Below are positions 5,950-7,503 of a DNA stretch of 7,503 bases, piece after piece. A program made the position numbers and the translations under genes. Under the pieces are notes generated by a model that was given only the letters and a program-made list of their open reading frames with translations, had not been told where the DNA came from and searched no databases. Within the stretch, counting starts at the first letter, position 1. Each line of letters starts with the position of its first letter. The stretch comes from Deltaproteobacteria bacterium. GTDB taxonomy: Bacteria > Desulfobacterota > GWC2-55-46. Location of the stretch: positions 1 through 7,503 of the forward strand of contig JAKAIQ010000103.1 in assembly GCA_021825035.1 (NCBI GenBank), in the 5' to 3' direction.

Positions 5950-6336
5950 ATGCCTTTCATAAGCAAGCTCTTTTTCGGGGCGAGCCTCGCGTACCTTGCC
6001 TTCGGCACGGCCATGGGGCTTTTGATGGCGATAAGAAGGGGCAAATGGACGCTCAGGCTCATGCCGTCGCACGCGCACATGAACCTTCTCGGCTGGGCGT
6101 CCGGGTTTTTGTTCGCGCTCGCGTACATGATAGTCCCGGGGCCGCTCTACTCCCAAAGCCTCCCTTACTATCACTTCGTCCTGTGGAACGCGGGCCTCGC
6201 GGGCATGGCGCTCATGTGGGCGCTCTCGCGCTTTCCGAAGTCCCCTGTGCCGCCCGGCCTCGTAGCGCCGTTCGGCGCGCTCGCCATCATATCGCTGTGG
6301 CTCTTCATGATAAACATGGCCCTGACGGTTTTTTAG
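5950..6336 (+). CDS. Small membrane protein with haem-copper-oxidase-like His motif
   Basis: A 128-aa inner-membrane protein with four predicted helices at about residues 5-27, 44-63, 75-93 and 103-126. The loop into helix 2 has LMPSHAHMNLLGWASGFLFA, with His41 and His43. This HxHxNLLGW pattern resembles the low-spin haem-ligand helix of cytochrome oxidase/nitric-oxide reductase subunit I (cbb3/NorB type). A further His75 opens helix 3. True subunit I has 12 or more helices and six conserved histidines, so this can only be a relative of one part of it: perhaps a haem-binding helper or a stand-alone mini family. No copper-site motif is present. The start at 5950 has GGAGG five bases upstream and a consensus promoter. 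Nothing follows it in an operon, since the next gene is convergent. Haem binding is an inference. Confidence 0.85.
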   Translation: MPFISKLFFGASLAYLAFGTAMGLLMAIRRGKWTLRLMPSHAHMNLLGWASGFLFALAYMIVPGPLYSQSLPYYHFVLWNAGLAGMALMWALSRFPKSPVPPGLVAPFGALAIISLWLFMINMALTVF

Positions 6337-6360
6337 AAAGGCCCCGAAAGCCGGGTTGCC
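6331..6360 (-). terminator. Possible weak terminator for the ferritin/receiver gene
   Basis: Read on the minus strand, GGC-AA-CCCG loops over GCTTT to CGGG-GCC and is followed by TTTCTAAAA. The seven-base-pair stem has a two-base bulge. It lies about 70 to 100 bases beyond the stop codon at 6430 and overlaps the end of the convergent gene. The stem is short and the U-tract is broken. Confidence 0.35.
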
Positions 6361-6429
6361 GCGTTCTCCGATCGGCCATGGCGCGTTGCCCTTGCCCGGC
6401 CGAAGACACGCCCCGGCGCGGACTTGCGC

Positions 6430-7284
6430 TCAGAGGCCGTCGAGTATGTCCGCGACCGCCCTCCTGACGCTCTCCGCGCTCTCAGGCCCGGCTATCAGCC
6501 GCGGGGCCTTGTGCCCGGCGAAGAGCGCGGCCTTTTCGTTTGGCGACCTGGCAAGGAAAAGCATCCGCCGCTCCACGCCGGGAAAGACCTGCTTTGCGCG
6601 CTCAAGGAACTCCATGCCGTCCATCGCCTGCATCTCGACGTCGGCGACGACGGCCGCGTAATATCTCTCCCCCATCATCCTCAGGGCCTGCCTGCCGTCC
6701 CCGGCCCTCTCGACCTCGCCCTCGCACGCGAGCGCGGCCTTCAAGGCCTCGGCCACGAACTCGTCTTTCTGCACGACGAGTATCCTTTCGCGCCAGACGC
6801 GCGGCACGGCCTCAAGCCTTCCGGCGTCGCGCTCGAAGCCGGGGTGCAGCCTCACGAACCTGTCGAGCGAGGCCATGTGCCGGGCTATCTTCGCGGCGCG
6901 CGGCACGAACGACCTGTCGAAAGCCTTGAGCGTGTTGATCACGCCGAGGAATATGGGGTTGAGCTCGGAGGATTCGAGGTCTATTATGAGGCCGAAAGGA
7001 TTTCCCGCCGGGTACGACCCTTGCTCGACGGCCCTTTCGCAGGCCGAAAGGGCGGCCACGGCGCGGCCTCTGGCGGCGTCGTCGACCGCGGGCAAACAGG
7101 GCAGGCCGCCTTCCGCCCTTGACATGGCGTCTTCCATTATCCGGCGATGGAGCGTTTCGTCGTCCGCAAGTTTCTTGAAGAGGCCCGATAGCACCGGATC
7201 GTCCTTGAAGGCCTCCGAAAGCCTCTCGTAGAGCCGCGCGGCCCTCCCCTCCATCGCGCCCAGCCACTCGACCGTCTCTCTCAT
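6430..7284 (-). CDS. Ferritin/rubrerythrin-like domain fused to degenerate receiver domain
   Basis: A 284-aa cytoplasmic protein of two parts. Residues 1 to about 125 look like a ferritin/rubrerythrin-type four-helix domain: Glu12 in MEGRAARLY (helix 1), Glu43 and His46 in DDETLH (an ExxH on helix 2), Glu83 in helix 3, and Glu104/Glu107 in LESSELNPIF (helix 4). These could bind two iron atoms. Residues 167-284 have the order of a response-regulator receiver: ERILVVQKDEFVAEAL, then VVADVEMQAMDGMEFL with the candidate phospho-acceptor Asp215. However, the acidic pair after strand 1 is Gln172-Lys173, the switch Thr/Ser after strand 4 is Ala245, and the conserved Lys of the KP motif is Ala265. 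It is therefore probably a pseudo-receiver. No output domain is present. AAGGAG five bases upstream of the ATG fixes the start. Iron binding and a link to oxidative or metal sensing are inferences. Confidence 0.85.
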   Translation of the reverse strand: MRETVEWLGAMEGRAARLYERLSEAFKDDPVLSGLFKKLADDETLHRRIMEDAMSRAEGGLPCLPAVDDAARGRAVAALSACERAVEQGSYPAGNPFGLIIDLESSELNPIFLGVINTLKAFDRSFVPRAAKIARHMASLDRFVRLHPGFERDAGRLEAVPRVWRERILVVQKDEFVAEALKAALACEGEVERAGDGRQALRMMGERYYAAVVADVEMQAMDGMEFLERAKQVFPGVERRMLFLARSPNEKAALFAGHKAPRLIAGPESAESVRRAVADILDGL

Positions 7285-7352
7285 GCGCGCTCCTTATCAA
7301 GGCTGAAGTATACGGCCGGCGGCCGCGGAGAACGCCGCGGCTGCATGAGTAG

Positions 7353-7381
7353 AGTATTCCGCATATCCACGTGCCTGTCAA
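7353..7381 (-). promoter_or_regulatory. Sigma70-type promoter of the ferritin/receiver gene
   Basis: On the minus strand, TTGACA (7376-7381), a 17-base spacer, and AATACT (7353-7358; four of six match TATAAT). The expected start is near 7346, leaving a leader of about 60 bases. The leader contains two CCGCGG palindromes (7323-7328, 7335-7340) able to pair with each other. Like the promoter at 5896, the -35 is followed directly by GGC. Confidence 0.6.
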
Positions 7382-7429
7382 TGAAACCGGCCTGTGCCGG
7401 AGGAAAAAACAGATGCCGCGGGCGGGTTG

Positions 7430-7503
7430 TTTTGCGGGTTCAGGGTTATACCCTGAACCCGCTATTTCATGCCGGAGAAAAAGCCTTATCGATCTATCGG
7501 CTA
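7430..7503. repeat. Dispersed repeat with GGTTCAGGG palindrome, copy 2 (cut by window end)
   Basis: A perfect 10-base stem GGGTTCAGGG (7436-7445) pairs with CCCTGAACCC (7451-7460), loop TTATA. The downstream bases to the window end align with 3849-3891 (for example TGCCG-AGAAAAAGCC and ATCT-TCGGCT). The element probably continues past 7503, as copy 1 is followed by the GC-rich composite repeat. Confidence 0.8.

Noticed and set aside
6424..7122. Plus-strand frame of 232 codons opposite the ferritin/receiver gene
   Set aside because: It is antisense to a gene with a promoter, a ribosome site and recognisable domains. Its product shows no family pattern.

Overview
The window is GC-rich bacterial DNA with strong Shine-Dalgarno sites and two sigma70-type promoters, and many intergenic palindromic repeats built on C-tract/G-tract hairpins. 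This suggests a chromosome of a Deltaproteobacteria- or Nitrospirae-like organism (inference from style only; no marker gene is present). Six protein-coding genes can be supported. No rRNA, tRNA or CRISPR array was seen.

Left part (about 1-4674): a phage DNA-packaging module on the minus strand. Transcription order is a 93-aa phage-type protein (4393-4674, possibly the small terminase-like partner), the large terminase subunit (2381-3769), then a P22-like portal protein (154-2052). Terminase and portal look full length with intact motifs. Together they would make a packaging motor docked on a capsid vertex. Unusually for phage morphogenesis genes, they are separated by about 330 and 620 bases of dispersed repeats, and another repeat cluster follows the portal gene. 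The capsid and tail genes would lie beyond position 1, if they exist.

Right part (about 5056-7284): ordinary cellular genes. These are a secreted three-TPR protein (minus, 5056-5532), a small four-helix membrane protein with a haem-copper-oxidase-like histidine motif (plus, 5950-6336, own consensus promoter), and a two-domain protein joining a ferritin/rubrerythrin-like N-terminus to a degenerate response-regulator receiver domain (minus, 6430-7284, own consensus promoter). The prophage/host boundary probably falls in 4675-5055, which holds a MITE-like repeat but no recognisable attachment site.

Repeats: one family occurs both inside the phage module (3818-3891) and beside host genes (7430-7503). 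A second composite repeat occurs in both phage intergenic gaps (2120-2229 and 3939-4116). Short C-tract/G-tract palindromes occur in clusters at 25-147, 2271-2370, 4184-4279 and 4341-4377. The portal gene is bracketed by a 17-base inverted repeat (16/17 match). The picture is of a resident phage module whose intergenic gaps, but not its reading frames, have been colonised by genomic repeats.
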